Below, piece by piece: positions 41,278 through 52,868 of a stretch of DNA of 64,000 nucleotides. A program made the translations under genes and the position numbers. Origin of the DNA: Symsagittifera roscoffensis (Eukaryota > Xenacoelomorpha > Acoela > Convolutidae); contig NC_087062.1 in the NCBI RefSeq assembly GCF_963678635.1, positions 69,350,223-69,414,222 of the forward strand, given 5' to 3'. The notes under the pieces were generated by a model that saw only the letters and a list, made by a program, of their open reading frames with translations, did not search any database and was not told the origin of the DNA. Each line of letters opens with the position of its first letter. Positions within the stretch are counted from its first letter, which is position 1.

Positions 41278-43636
41278 CGGTGGAAACTAGAAAAATGATT
41301 TTGCGACCAATTTTCTGGTTGCTGCGACCACACATTGAAATAAAATTTTGAAAATTAAAAACACTGTTAACAAATATTGAACAGCTTCTTTTTCAATATT
41401 TTAAAATTGTTATTTGAAAACGTTGAGTCATAAAAAATAAATAGTTTGAAGTAATTTGACCTGAAATGCCAATTTAGTTCTAACATGTTTTAGGTTGTTC
41501 CAGCTATTAATACATTAGTAGTGATTATCACCGTATATTAGTATTAATAATCTAAATGTTTTTCTTCATTTTTTTCCGAGTTTAGCGTAGTATTTTCAAT
41601 TGAGACTCTCCAGATAAAGGGCGTACCAACCAGATTTTTAAATGCACTTTATTGAAAAATTGTCGCTCTTTTTGGATTGGTGGTTTTTGTTTCAAGTTTC
41701 GTTCGTTTTTTGTTTCCAAATGGTAACAATAGTATGTCATAGAGTGTGCACAATTTCAAAAAGAGCAAAAATTTTTAAATAAACTGCACTCAAAAACTTG
41801 GTTAGTACGTACTATATCTAGATACTTTAGATATTCTATGAGAAATACTATCTAGTACGCACTATGTCTATGGTATACTTTATTGTATCTAAAACTTTTT
41901 TCAGTTTATGAGAGAATTTTTACCAATTTTTTTTGAATTTCAAATAAAATAGAATATTTCCCGGTTGGTTTTTCTTGGGATAAATGGCGATTTTTTGTCT
42001 AACAATTCCGATGGAAGTTTGGGAGCCGTCTAGAATATGTTGAAATCTTGGTATTTCTGAGATAAATTTGAATCAGATTTTGAGATATTATTATACTAAC
42101 CTTTTTTGTAAAGTGGGAAGGAACTATGGCGTTTGTTATGTTTTTTTTTAATTTTAGGGTATTAGAGTCAAAAATGTTTTGACCTAATTTTACCTAATTA
42201 ATATTTATTTTTGCCTTGTTAAAAAATTTTTTTATCAAAAAAAAAACAATCAGAATTTTGAAACTTAAAAAAAAAAAATTTTTTTTCATCAATTTTTTTT
42301 GGTTTTATATCGCAAGCTTTGCAAAGCTCAAAGCTCCAATTGCGTTTTTTAGATTTTCCTCATTTTTTCATTTAAATTTTTAATGCTGATTATTATTTTA
42401 AAATTGTTTTATGTTATGATTTTGTTCACTTCGAGCTGAACGATATATTCTAGTTGGCCACGCGTTTTTTCCATAAGTGTTTCTGAGTTTAAAATTCTGT
42501 ATTATGTACAATTTTAGGTGAAACAAAACTTTCTGACTTTCTTTCAATGATCTTTTGATTCATATGAGTGAGCCCTCAACGAAAGTTCACGAAAATTTTA
42601 TGGTTATTGTTTATAAAATTGATAACCACGAGAAATTTAAACGGTTAGAAGGGTTAATTGGCTCCTTATATTCGATTATGTCCCTTGCAAAAATTCCATT
42701 AACACCCAATACAATCAATTATAATACAGTTTTTTTAGCATTAGAATCGGATTTCCTCAAAATTTTCTTGACCTAAGTTTTTCTCGAGATGGATTGGGCG
42801 ACAGGGCTGATTTTCAAAACATTTTGAAAGTGTTTATGGCTTTTTTGAGGTAGTTATTGGGTTTTTTGAAATTCTGAAAGGGCGCACGCTCCCCTTCGAG
42901 AGAGGAAGAAAAAGAGAAAGATTTTTTTCTCCAAATCATTTCAAACTAAGAAATTTTAACAAAAATAACATCGAATAATATACAACATTATTTTATGAAA
43001 AGAGACTCGAAGGGGCCAGACAACATGACTAAAATACACTTTACAGTATGCCCTATGATTCAAAATTAATTTATATTGGTGTCAGGAGCGCTTCGCTTTA
43101 CTTCTAGGGTCTGTTGCCTGAGAATAGATGTCACAAAAAACTTTAAAGGTTGAAACTCTAATATTCAATTTTCAAGAAACTTTGGTGCGGGAAACTTTGC
43201 TGGGAGATTTTCTTTGTCAGAGAAGAAAATGGATCAACTCAAGTCAAAGATATGCTTAACAATCCCCTTTCAAGAATAAAGGGGGAGATTGTTAAGTAGA
43301 TTAAAATTGTCGACTTTTCGACTAATAAAATGCAGAAGAATCTCAATAAAGAGCTCTAACGCTAGTTTACTATACTTGTTCATACGGTTGGAGCTTTTTC
43401 AGTAAATACCATAGGAGGGGAGAGCGTCAAGCAGATCGCAAGACAATGTTAGTTACTATATATCTGGCTTATTTCTACTCAGCCCAAAAATATGGTAAAC
43501 GTTCCTGGTGCTGGGCATCTACTGATACTTTAACTATCTGAACCGTTATTCAGCAAAAAACTGTTAGTATCCTAAACAAACCAAAGTGTGCTTTTTTCTT
43601 TTAAATGTTTAAAATGTTTTTTCTTTTAAATGTTTA

Positions 43637-43951
43637 GGGGTTAAAGGAGGGGTCAACCTCCTTTAACCCCTAATCAATTAGAGTTGAAGGAGGTTAATAG
43701 CTTTGTTTTTAAATAACCTTTTTCAAAAATAATCTTGAACTTGTTGATAATGCTTCAGGCATTATCAACAAGCTCAAATTTTCTTTTGAAAAGTGCTATT
43801 TAAAAAACAAAGCTATTAACCTCCTAAAACTGTAATTGATTGGGTGTAAATAGTTTAAAATTAACCATTGGTAATGTTTATGCAATCAACAAACCCTGCT
43901 GTGATCCGATTGGATCCCAGCAAGGTTTGTTGATTGCTTAAATATTACCAA
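43637..43951. repeat. Three consecutive long hairpins (foldback cluster)
   Basis: Hairpin 1 (43637-43670): GGGGTTAAAGGAGG, a 6-base loop, then its exact complement. Hairpin 2 (about 43667-43845): arms of nearly 90 bases that begin TAATCAATTA and share GGAGGTTAATAGCTTTG, closing on TTGTTGATAATGC-TTCAG-GCATTATCAACAA. Hairpin 3 (about 43866-43951): GGTAAT...GCAATCAACAAACC...CTGCTG closing near GATCCGATTGGATC. The arms are well conserved, implying recent origin or selection. No ORF. Confidence 0.7.
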
Positions 43952-44099
43952 AGTTTAATAAGAGAGGCATTGAATAGTAGTGTAACTAAGGTTGAACAGG
44001 ATTATCCATGGTTGGTCGGGTTAACTTAAGAAAAATGAAAAAAAAAATGAAAAAAATTATTATGCGATTTACATTTTTTTTTCTTCGTATTTTCCCTGC

Positions 44100-44168
44100 C
44101 ATGATAGCGCAGCTGTTATCTTTCACGCTTTTAAACGTGGTTGTCGTGGTTAAACTCACGCTAGGAAT
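44100..44168 (+). ncRNA. tRNA-like sequence (possible SINE head or tRNA relic)
   Basis: ATGATAGCGCAGCTGTTA resembles a D-arm/A-box. CACG-CTTTTAAA-CGTG forms an anticodon-like stem, and CGTGGTTAAACTCACG a T-arm-like stem. The acceptor stem does not pair well, so this is not a functional tRNA call. Confidence 0.25.
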
Positions 44169-44534
44169 CTCAGTTTTTCTAATTTATTTTCTTTCAACTT
44201 TTTGATTCAATTGGATGTCCTTTGCGCTTTTTGGCTCTTTGTAGTTCTTTTGGCTACTTTTTATGAACTTCCAGCCACGAAAGCTTATTTCAAATGACTT
44301 CTGATGTTCTAATCGGCAGTTAATTGTGGCCGCGGGATCAAGTGAACAATTTTTCGACAACATTTTCCACGTGCAAGCTTCGATATCAACAATTTTTGAA
44401 CAGCTTTACATTATAATTTTTGGGTTCGGGAAACTGGAAGAGCGTCCGCTTTTTTAATAAGCTAATGGTTAAGCACTTGCAGGTGCCCTTGACTTTTTTA
44501 GGCTGTTTAAATTTTTGAATCTGATTTTTTTTGT

Positions 44535-44720
44535 GGTATTTTTGCTCAGAATAATTTTTTATCTTCTTTCTGTCTGTCTTTCTCTCTTTCTTTCGCTCTT
44601 CTTTTCCTTATTTCTTTCTTTCTTTCGCTCTTTCTTTTGTTATTTTTTTTCTTTCCTTATTACTTTCTTTCTTTCTTTCTGTCTTTTACTTTTTCATTCC
44701 TCCTTCCTTTCTCATTTCTA
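44535..44720 (+). repeat. Polypyrimidine CTTT-type tract
   Basis: About 185 bases almost entirely of C and T (TTTCTTTC, CTTTCTTTCGCTC). It lies about 115 bases before an FN3 exon acceptor. Confidence 0.8.
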
Positions 44721-44834
44721 TATTTCCTAATTAGATTCCAAAGAATAGTTTTACGAGTTTGAGCTTTTTATTTCTCTTTGTAAACTACTCTTTGTGCAAT
44801 TGAAGAGGAAACAAGATCAACGGTTTCTTTTCAG

Positions 44835-45152
44835 AACCGGACAGTCCACGGTTGGCCCCATCTGCCGTCTCTGTGACCTTCAACACCATCTTCATCAAAG
44901 CAAGTCAAAATCCTGTGACTGTCAACTCCGGAGGAATAACTCATTACAAATATCAAATCTGGGATCATCAAAATTCGACAGGGACGAATGGTTTGAACTT
45001 AACTGCGCGGATTGATTCCGATTTATTCATCGGCCCCGAAGAAGTTGCACTACAGCCCGAAACGGCATATCAATTCATATCTGTTTTCGCGGACACTGAC
45101 TATTGTCCCGCTGGCAAAGAGGGCGATGACAATCCGGTTTTGTTATGCACGG
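44835..45152 (+). CDS. FN3-like domain exon 9 (106 codons)
   Basis: Acceptor TTTCTTTTCAG|AA CCG; donor TTA TGC ACG G|GTAAG; phase 1-1. The N-terminus EPDSPRLAPSAVSVTF is followed by THYKYQIWD (C strand) and LQPETAYQFISVFAD (E-F). The Cys pair is DYC and LLCT. Confidence 0.9.
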
Positions 45153-45423
45153 GTAAGTTGTTTCAGTTTGAAGGTTTGAGCTAACGAGTTGGCAGATTGA
45201 AAAAAAAGAAAAAGAAAAAGAATTGGGAGTTTGTTGAAACCTTGGGTAATAACTTTTTTTGCGGTTTTTGTTTAGAATTGTTATATGCTTAAACAAATAA
45301 TTGAAATTGCATTTTGATCTGAATGCTTTTTTGTTTGTTGAAATTGATACTTTTGAGTTTACAGCTTTTCCTTTCATGAATACGAAAACTTTCTATGTAC
45401 GTAACCGACGTTTTAATTTATAG
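45153..45423. other. Short intron (271 bases)
   Basis: Canonical GT-AG; the acceptor tract is TTTTAATTTATAG. It contains the purine run AAAAAAAAGAAAAAGAAAAAG near 45200. No other feature. Confidence 0.6.
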
Positions 45424-45720
45424 CTCCACTGCCGCCTACGCTTATCCCAGACAAATTTGTAAATGCCTCGGAAACATCAGTGGTTTTTAACTTCGTGGAC
45501 TTCGACGCATCGGAAGGGATCGCTGTCACGTGGGTATACGACAGCAGCGGCGCAGATGCTCCATCTGCCTATGCACCTGGCTACACTGACGGGACACGAG
45601 AAGTGACTGGACTGCCGAGCGGCGAAGTGTTGAATATTTCACTGCAGTCGCAGTATTCGGACAATGGAGTTTGTGAAAACACGGCACAAAGTGCCCGAAC
45701 CTACTTCGCTGTCTGCACTC
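45424..45720 (+). CDS. FN3-like domain exon 10 (99 codons)
   Basis: Acceptor TTAATTTATAG|CT CCA; donor GTC TGC ACT C|GTGAG; phase 1-1. APLPPTLIPDKFVN is the Pro-rich A strand, then SVVFNFVDFD and AVTWVYD (conserved Trp). The E-F motif is LPSGEVLNISLQS, with the Cys pair NGVC and AVCT. Confidence 0.9.
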
Positions 45721-46292
45721 GTGAGTTGTATAGCACAGGGTGTAATTTTTAAAGTTGCCTCAGACAATCAAATTCAAATATAAAATATTGCCGTCCAAAG
45801 TTAAACTAAAGTAAATGGCGGATTGAATTAAAGCTTGCATGGGTTACTGTTTGCCCATTCGATCAAAAGTTAAACATTCAAAGCTTTGAAAAATAGAACT
45901 CATTAATTTTTCCATGTTGTTTTTGGATTCTCGGTCAAGAACAAACTTTTTGCAATGTAGATCGAGGAGCAACCTTCGATAAGGATTGTATCGCTGGTTT
46001 AATGTGACTGTTGATGTAGGGTAGAGTGTTGAAAAGCAGGATAGAAAATCCTAGGAAATATTGGCTTTGGGAAGATTGAATTGAAGTAGTGTGTAATATT
46101 GGACCAATTGTAGAACACTAAACAATGTTTTACGGCGATTACAAAATCACGCTCAATTGAAAGTGATAAGTGGAGCTCCATGTTTCAGCCCATGGTTACC
46201 GAATAGTTTTTGCGACTTAAAGCAGCGCTAACTAGTATTTTTTGGTAATTTCTAAAAATTTCAAAGATGAGCAGCCAACTAACATATTACAG
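45721..46292. other. Intron, nothing notable
   Basis: GT-AG intron of 572 bases without repeats or exon-like sequence. Confidence 0.5.
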
Positions 46293-46565
46293 GACCAGTA
46301 AAGCCCACTCTGTCTCTGGCAGATGTCAATTCTACGTATGTTTCGATAAACCATGTCCAACCGAATTCACCGCACCACACAATTGAGCTTCTTTTGGATC
46401 CCCCGGACGGAGTGCTAGTATCTCATCTCAATGGATCTACAATTTCTAACTTGACCCCAGGCACTGCGTATGTTTTGACCGTTCGCGTGAACATGAGTTC
46501 GGATGTGTGTAGCGCGATGCGAGCTGAGTCTATGGCAAATGAAGCGACATTGAGTTTCTGCACAG
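46293..46565 (+). CDS. FN3-like domain exon 11 (91 codons)
   Basis: Acceptor ACATATTACAG|GA CCA; donor TTC TGC ACA G|GTGGT; phase 1-1. The segment has no early ATG, so it is easy to miss by ATG-based ORF finding. The domain runs GPVKPTLSLADVN, TYVSINHVQ, TIELLLDPPDG, then LTPGTAYVLTVRVN as a near-perfect FN3 E-F motif. The Cys pair is DVC and SFCT. Confidence 0.9.
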
Positions 46566-46780
46566 GTGGTTAAGACCGAATGGTTCTATGATACAATATT
46601 CAAAGCTTCCATGATGTAATATCGTCACCAATGAAAATACTTTTGTCTTTCCGTTCAAATCAGTTATTGCATTAGCTTATTATGATGTGAAAAAGAATTT
46701 TTTTTAAAGTTTAAGAACTTCGTGACTACAGGGTCTTTTGAAAGAAAATAACATACAAGGAATTTGATTGATGTTTACAG
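46566..46780. other. Short intron (215 bases)
   Basis: GT-AG intron, the shortest of the series; acceptor tract ATTGATGTTTACAG. Confidence 0.6.
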
Positions 46781-47101
46781 TTTCAAAGCCTCCGGCTCCG
46801 AACTTTGATGACCCCAACATAAGATACACTGCCAAAAACACTTCGATCACCATAAACGACGGAGGACTAGGCACTGTGGGGTCACCTTCAGGCAGTGTGG
46901 GTGTGAACAACTACCACTTTGTGGCCTCTGATCCGTCGGGTGGAGTTGCTGAAGGATGGGTGAAGGTGGGCGACCCTATGACAGTGACAGGACTTTTACC
47001 TGGTAGGGTGTATTCGGTCAAAGTGATCGGCCAACTGAACTCTTCTTCTTGTGGAAATGTGAATGGAACAGAGGAAACTGTGATCAGGGATCTCTGTACA
47101 G
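46781..47101 (+). CDS. FN3-like domain exon 12 (107 codons)
   Basis: Acceptor GATGTTTACAG|TT TCA; donor CTC TGT ACA G|GTTAG; phase 1-1. VSKPPAPNFDD is the A strand, NTSITINDGG the B strand, NNYHFVASDPSGG the C strand, and LLPGRVYSVKVIG the E-F motif. The Cys pair is SSC and DLCT. Confidence 0.9.
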
Positions 47102-48122
47102 GTTAGTCATAAGCATTTTTAAATTTAAAAAGTATAAAGTTAAGCATGAAAAAATAGGTGAACGTCGACAAGTTAATCCTTTATTGACACAAACAAAAAA
47201 AGGAAGCGGAGCAATAAGGAGAATGGTTTAAGAGCAGAAAGGGTCCAAGAGCAGAAAACTGAAAAAAAGGACTTTCAAAAGCAATTCGGTAAACCAAGTA
47301 TTCGATTTGTAAAAATTACCAAAGAAGCGATTAGATTATGCATAAATTAACTAATTTGATCAAACTTTTTCATAACCAATTCAATTACTCAATTAATTCA
47401 TGATTCGTGTGTTTGATTGGCAGTGTTGACGATTCGGGTCTTTTCTGTTAAGCGGTCCAAATTACTAAAAGGTTGATTGAGACAATATGTTTGAACTTAC
47501 AAACTTTCCTTTCGGATTTGTTAATTAATCCAATCAGAATCAATAATTTTGCAATTTTGATAATAGCAAAATTTTTGGGTCATACAACAGAAAATACTAG
47601 ACGACTCTTATACTTGCTTTATCGATCAGCTCATTGAATGGCAACGTTTCATTTGTACGAGTGAGGTTGGTAAGAAAATCGTGAAAATGATTGTACGCGA
47701 CGCCCTAAACTGCGGCCCCGACTGATGAAATGGGCAGTGGATGATTTGCAGTCATTGGTGCAGAGCCTGAAGGGGGAATGAAATGTATGATGTTTGTTTG
47801 CGTTTCTTACTTTGATCCTCCGACGTTTCATCTTTGTTAAAGTCTAGCTCCTCTTAGAATTTGCAAAAATTACTAGCCGCCAGCTTCTAGCGTTTAGTTG
47901 TTCTGAGTATAGAATTGTTGGGTCAAATTTGTGTATTTTCGCCGCTTGTTTTTTTTAAGTTTGTTTCTTGCAGTCTTGCAGCTTGAGTTTAATGTTCGCA
48001 CATTAAATCTTCAAACTTGAGGGCTTTGCCGGAGGTACCATTTCAACCGAATTGTGAAATTGTTCAAACTTTCCAGTAAACTTGAGTTAAAGGGGTTAAA
48101 AGAGTTGAAAAGGTTGATGTCA

Positions 48123-48473
48123 TCAGTTTTTAGCTAGTGTTTTATGGGGTTTCATTTTATGAGTTTGCTGATTACTCAAGAGTTTCTTAGATATTTTTTG
48201 AACCTTTGGGCGGGAGTTGTTTTGAGCTGAAGGATTAGAGCTTTTGTAACTGGCATACAAAAAATAGGAGTTAGAGCTGTGTGGGCTATAGAATTCTCGA
48301 TGATGCTCTTTGAGACCCCCCGAGTCGATTGCAACTGAAATGAACTCGCCCTCAACTAACACTCCCTTTATTGCTCTTCTTGGCTTTGTTGCACGGAAAT
48401 CAAGTATATCGGGTTCGAGGTTCGGATAAATCCGGAATGAATGGAGGTGGAAACCGAAAGCCAGGTTTCGCAA
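48123..48473 (-). pseudogene. Possible retroelement fragment, unidentified
   Basis: An open minus-strand frame of 116 codons with non-repetitive composition. It includes GVLVEGEFISVAIDSGG, which is reminiscent of an aspartic-protease (hydrophobic-D-S-G) box, although the rest is not recognised. It sits about 340 bases beyond the 3' LTR of the minus-strand Ty3/Gypsy element. Chance open frame remains possible. Confidence 0.2.
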
Positions 48474-48807
48474 GCATTCTGCATTCCTTGTTGACGTGAG
48501 GTTCGAATTGTGTTATTTGAACACGGTGTTATTGAGCACATGAAAGCAGCACACCTGAATCATGAATTAATTCATCATCTTCTTCTGGTGGGATTAGATG
48601 AGATTAAAATTTTGTTAGTACAAATTCAGTTTTTAACCTACTTTCCAGTAGCTGGTCAAACTTAAAATATCACAGTTTTCATTTTTTCAAACCAAGCAAA
48701 ACCTGATTCTTCTCTTGATACTTTGGAAGCTTTTCTTTGAGGAAGATGAGTAATGAGGGGCTAATTTTAGCTTTTGATTAGCTTTTTGATCGTTCATAAA
48801 AAAACTG

Positions 48808-49065
48808 TGATATCCTACGAGGTATCGCGTTGGAAAACTAATTGATAATTCAAGAATGTATTAACTTTTGCTTGAATAAATGGTTTTTCTTTTGTTTTAG
48901 TTAACTACTGAGAGTACTCCAGCAGTTGATACTCTAAGCTCTCAGCTGTGTGCCAATGTCTCTGATCTAATGACCTTGGACACCACATCTAATAATAAAT
49001 AAATAATAACACCGAAGGTTATTGTTACATCATCCTATTACTGCTATTGCAGTGGCGGTATGACA
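48808..49065 (-). repeat. 3' LTR of the minus-strand Ty3/Gypsy element
   Basis: On the minus strand it starts TGTCATACCGCCACTGC and ends with GGATATCA. It aligns throughout with 54495-54745, including TTGGAAAACTAATTG, CAGCAGTT or CAGCAGTTGATACTCT and GTCTCTGATCTAATGACC blocks as read on the plus strand. Divergence between the two is visible, so the insertion is old. Confidence 0.85.
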
Positions 49066-50280
49066 TACCCCATCGAGTGAAAATGAATTTTTCTGATACA
49101 AAAAATAATTAATACTATCAAGAGTTTTAGACACTCAATTCTTTTAAAAGTTTGTGATTTTGAATTGCACAGTTTTCTATTTCTCAATTTCTTCTAGATC
49201 AATTCTCCAGCTGGGATTCCAGTCCACTCCTTTTTCCAGAGTAGCATAGCCGATTTTCCTTCTGAATAGATGTCTCTCTAGAAGGCATAATTTCAACTCT
49301 GTTGGTCTGTCATTTCGTTCTTTAAACTCCGTTAGCCGTCGTCTATATTCTTGTAGTGCCACTTGTAGGAGTGCTCCCCCTGATAATTCCTCCGAGACTT
49401 CCTTGATTTAATGTTTTACTGGATCACCAAAGCGTTTTGGATCCTTGCTCTTTGTCTGTCTTGAGCTCCATCTAACCGCTGCGTCTTCCACGCTGGAGTC
49501 GTCTGATGCCCCTAAAGAGGTTCGAACTTTTCATCTCAGTCAGAGGCTGACTGATTTTCCCCCTAAGTTCGTCTGCGACTTTCTGTACTACCCCTCTTAA
49601 GTACTTGATCTGCCAATTTTTCCCACTCTGCTGGATGGTGCTTTTCTGTCCGAGTTAGCTGCAGCGGCAGTTTGTTTGGTCGATGGTTCCGGCTCATCGT
49701 CTTGTTTCTTGGTCTTCGATTTTGTCTCCATTTCCTTTAGTGCGACCTCTACCTGAGTTACCGGATTTACAAAGTCTGCTAGCTCCACCTGCCGGCGCAG
49801 TTTTTTTTTATCTGAGTCGATGTCTTCCATAATTTCGGGAGAACTGATCCTCTGTATTTTTTCTTGGTGTTTCCGCTGATGTGCTTTTTCTAGCTCCCTG
49901 GGTTTGGTCTTGCTGTAGATTGATTTTCGCTTGAGCGATACCAGATTTTCTGTAAATTGAACCTGCCGACGTTTTTACTGTCGATCCTGTTTCCGGTGTT
50001 ATTCTTCCCTTTAATGGTTTAGTGAGCGCTTCTCCACTCTTCCATAAGTCTTCTTTGCGCAGAATTGTCTTTTTCGGAGACTGTGTATTCTCCTTTTCTT
50101 TATCTTCGATGAATCCCTTTTCCCACGAGTAGATCATCTTTTTCCGGAGCTCCGAGTTTGATTGTACTGTAGCGTCTACGATTCTTCAAATGTCGTGTTT
50201 CTCTGCGTTCTACGCTCCTAATTCCCACGAGCGTTTGCCTACAGTAACTCTTTAAGGGCTTTTGCTTGCTGACGGTCCCG
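49066..50280 (-). pseudogene. Degraded 3' coding remnant after integrase
   Basis: Several minus-strand fragments (50137-49808, 49830-49597, 49362-49177) show charged, Lys/Glu/Ser-rich protein with no stable frame between them. They lie between integrase and the 3' LTR, so they probably represent the integrase C-terminus and tail, or a further small ORF. No motif was recognised. Confidence 0.4.
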
Positions 50281-51400
50281 ATCTGAGTGCACTTGCTGCT
50301 TTTACAGTGGGCCGGTATCCCCGCTGAGTTCCCCCTTTCGTACTCTCTTCAAGTTCTCTCTTGATTGGTCGAACCTCCGTTCGAGTGGTGACGCTGTCAA
50401 TGCCGATAGTTCCAAGTGCTGTTTGTCTACATTGTCAGAGTTAGTTATAAACTTGTCACGTAGGATCTTAAAATCATTTTTCGGAAGTCTGCCAAAATGT
50501 GCCTGAAATGGTGATACTTAAATAGTTTTCTGCTTGTTCACCGTAAGTCCAGCATTATGGTACTGAGGCACAGTTTAATCGATCGTTTAATTTCTTCTAG
50601 TAATATTACCCCCAATCTTCGTTTTATTGCTTATATAGTTCATTCTGCTAGTCCGCAACCCCGATGGTCACCCACTGGACAGAATTTTCGTTCATGATTG
50701 TGCTCAGCACAAACATTTTGAGTGTATTTCCATTAAATCTCAAAAATTGGTCGGATTGCATTGATTCCGGAATGCCATGTATGTCTATGTAAGATCGCAA
50801 AAATGTTACCGTACACTTTCCACTTGTTGATTTAGTGAATTGCTACTAGAAGATTTGTTTTTCCCCTGTGATTTTCTAACGGTCCCGCATAATCTAATTA
50901 CACTTCTTGAACCTGCTGCGTTAGCAGTGGCAGCGGTTTTGACGAGTTTTTTGGAATGGTGTACGGCCATCTGTGACCACAGCGGATTGGTATAGGGTCC
51001 CATCAGCTCGAATGCTTGTTTATTTCCCCGTTATATGACTCGTCTGAGTCGAATCATCCAAGTGCCCTCTGATGCCAACTCTGCTAGGTGGCTTTTGTCA
51101 TCCATTTTGGAAAGATTGTCTAATGGGTCTTCTGTGTGCTGTCTTTGAAGCTTCTGTTTGTCTTTTTGTCTATGAGCTTGTTTTCTGAGTGGCTCGATTG
51201 CGCATACATCTTGTTCCTCGTCCATTTCGTCTGTTGTCGTAAGGTCCACTTCGATCACCTGCACATCACTCAGTTTTCTATCATCTGTTTGAGCCGGCTG
51301 GATGCTTATTGGCACTGGTACGCTCTCCTCCATTGCTGCCTCTAGTTCTCGGTTGATGTTTCGTGGAGTGCTCGACTCCCCCAATCAATTGCCATAATGA
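50281..51400 (-). pseudogene. Integrase remnant
   Basis: On the minus strand, GIPESMQSDQ (about 50780-50750) matches the integrase core around the second catalytic Asp. PVGDHRGCGLAE (about 50683-50645) matches the motif at the catalytic Glu in many Ty3/Gypsy integrases, and IKRRLG and HFGRLPKNDF follow. Frame changes lie between these blocks. The segment at 51384-51031 is charged and could not be assigned to a domain; it may be part of the region before the core. Confidence 0.75.
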
Positions 51401-51911
51401 TAGTAGCCTGCTGTCCGCCTCTTTCTGTTGGTCTTGTGACAGTTGCCATTTTACCCTCGACTGGTTTCTTGTTTCACTATCCGAGCTGTCTCTATTTTTC
51501 CGACTCCCTCGAAATTTTTTTCTTGTTCGTTGTACTGTTTCTGTGACCTCCTCTACTTCCGACAGTTTGTCTGTGTTAGACAATGGTAGATTCCACTTCG
51601 GGTCTAGGATGCTCTCTTCCCTTTCTTCGTTCCTCCATTCCTGTGATGTATCCGACCACCAGTCGTATGATCGGTTACAGCTTCTTTCTGACATCTCCTT
51701 CCGTGAGTCTGTTTTTAAATTGTTTTGATTCGTTGAATTTTTGACTGTTTTGGCAGTTTAATGATACGACTGTTTGCTGGATTGGAAGGAAGATAAAATG
51801 ATATGTTTTCTTGGCGAGCTGCTGTTTGGCTGTTTGGACGGTCGCGAAAGTTGATTTATTTTGTTCCTGTCGAGCTTTGCTCTCTTTTGACCATTTTGGT
51901 TGCCCCAGCAA
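51281..51911 (-). pseudogene. Unassigned pol segment between RNase H and integrase
   Basis: Open minus-strand frames (51911-51675, 51694-51281) of charged, low-similarity protein. The position suggests linker plus the zinc-binding part of integrase, but an HHCC pattern is not visible. Confidence 0.35.
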
Positions 51912-51949
51912 CCACTAAGTGATGACTGTTTCGCTATATTCCTTCTAGA

Positions 51950-52192
51950 TTATTCTAGAAGCTTTTCGTTCCGGTTCAGCGACCCAGTGTTTTCTAGCCT
52001 ACTGTTAATGCAGTCTAAAGCTTTGTGAAAGGAGTTAATTGTTGCTACAACAAATTTTTCGTCTAATTCGGATTCGGGCCAAGGGGCATTATATGGATCA
52101 CGCAATAAATAATGGACGATCCCCATGTCCTTCCCTGGATTGTGAAAGACTTTAAAATGATAGGGTAGTAGTCGATTAACCCACCGGGTCAA
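51950..52192 (-). pseudogene. RNase H C-terminal remnant
   Basis: The minus-strand frame encodes TRWVNRLLPYHFKVFHNPGK, then a VHYLLRDP block. This matches the end of Ty3/Gypsy RNase H (RW...L..Y.F...H.PGK......D.LSR). The Asp of the usual DYLSR is changed and the frame is broken upstream. Confidence 0.8.
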
Positions 52193-52249
52193 CCGTGATT
52201 GGTATGTTTTATTTGATTTGTTCGTCTATGGCTGAAGTTAAGGCTTTGT

Positions 52250-52723
52250 GATCTGTTGCGATGATAAATTCAATACCCAATGGGTAATGTTTGTATCTAT
52301 CAACTGCCCAAACAACTGCAATTTGTTCTAGTTCGTTTTTTGAGTTTTTCCATTAGCCAAACCATATTAGTAGAGTCTCCCGATTATCCAAACCATAGAA
52401 TCCTAGAAGAATCTATATGTCCCTGTAGCCTTTCCCCCGACGATATTGAAGTTGTTTGGCTGTGGTTGCAGCCAATTTTAACTGACCAAACGAATATTTC
52501 AGATCTAACACTGTGAAGTAGAGTCTAACCTCTTTTTTTCTGTAACTTTTTGGTTTACCTCATCAATGAGTTTGTCTACATTGCGCATTTGATACTGATT
52601 TTTGAACAGTTGTCTGTTTATTGGCTTTGCATCGAGTGCCAATTTTATCGAACCATCCTTAATTTCACTGTTATTACAGTTGGAGCTATGAAACAATGCT
52701 TGTACACTGGTCCAACTTTGCAA
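52250..52723 (-). pseudogene. Reverse transcriptase remnant
   Basis: The minus-strand frame has SIKLALDAKPINRQ followed by a QYQMRNVDKLIDEV block, the canonical RT block around the first palm motif (L-D-A-R/K-x-L-N ... M-P-x-(I/L/V)-D-x-L). The YxDD region downstream is in broken frames and is not clearly visible. Confidence 0.75.
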
Positions 52724-52868
52724 TGTGACTCTCTGTCAGCAGTTTTTGGTTTCTTTTTCTACCTTATTTTGTATATGAATTGGCATTCTTCTCCCTTTTT
52801 CTTGAATCGGGCACAAAGGGTACTTTAGTTTTGAGTTTACTTTGTGATTTTTGAGATTTTTGAGGACG

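Larger units (their letters stand above)
39342..44834. other. 5.5-kb intron with TIR element, hairpin cluster and polypyrimidine tract
   Basis: Holds TIR element copy 3 (40338-41277), three adjacent hairpins (43637-43951), a tRNA-like stretch (about 44100-44168) and a long CT-rich tract (44535-44720) before the next exon. Elsewhere AT-rich with no supported exon. Confidence 0.6.

Noticed and set aside
44515-44730. 71-codon Phe/Ser-rich ORF
   Set aside because: It is only the translation of the polypyrimidine tract.
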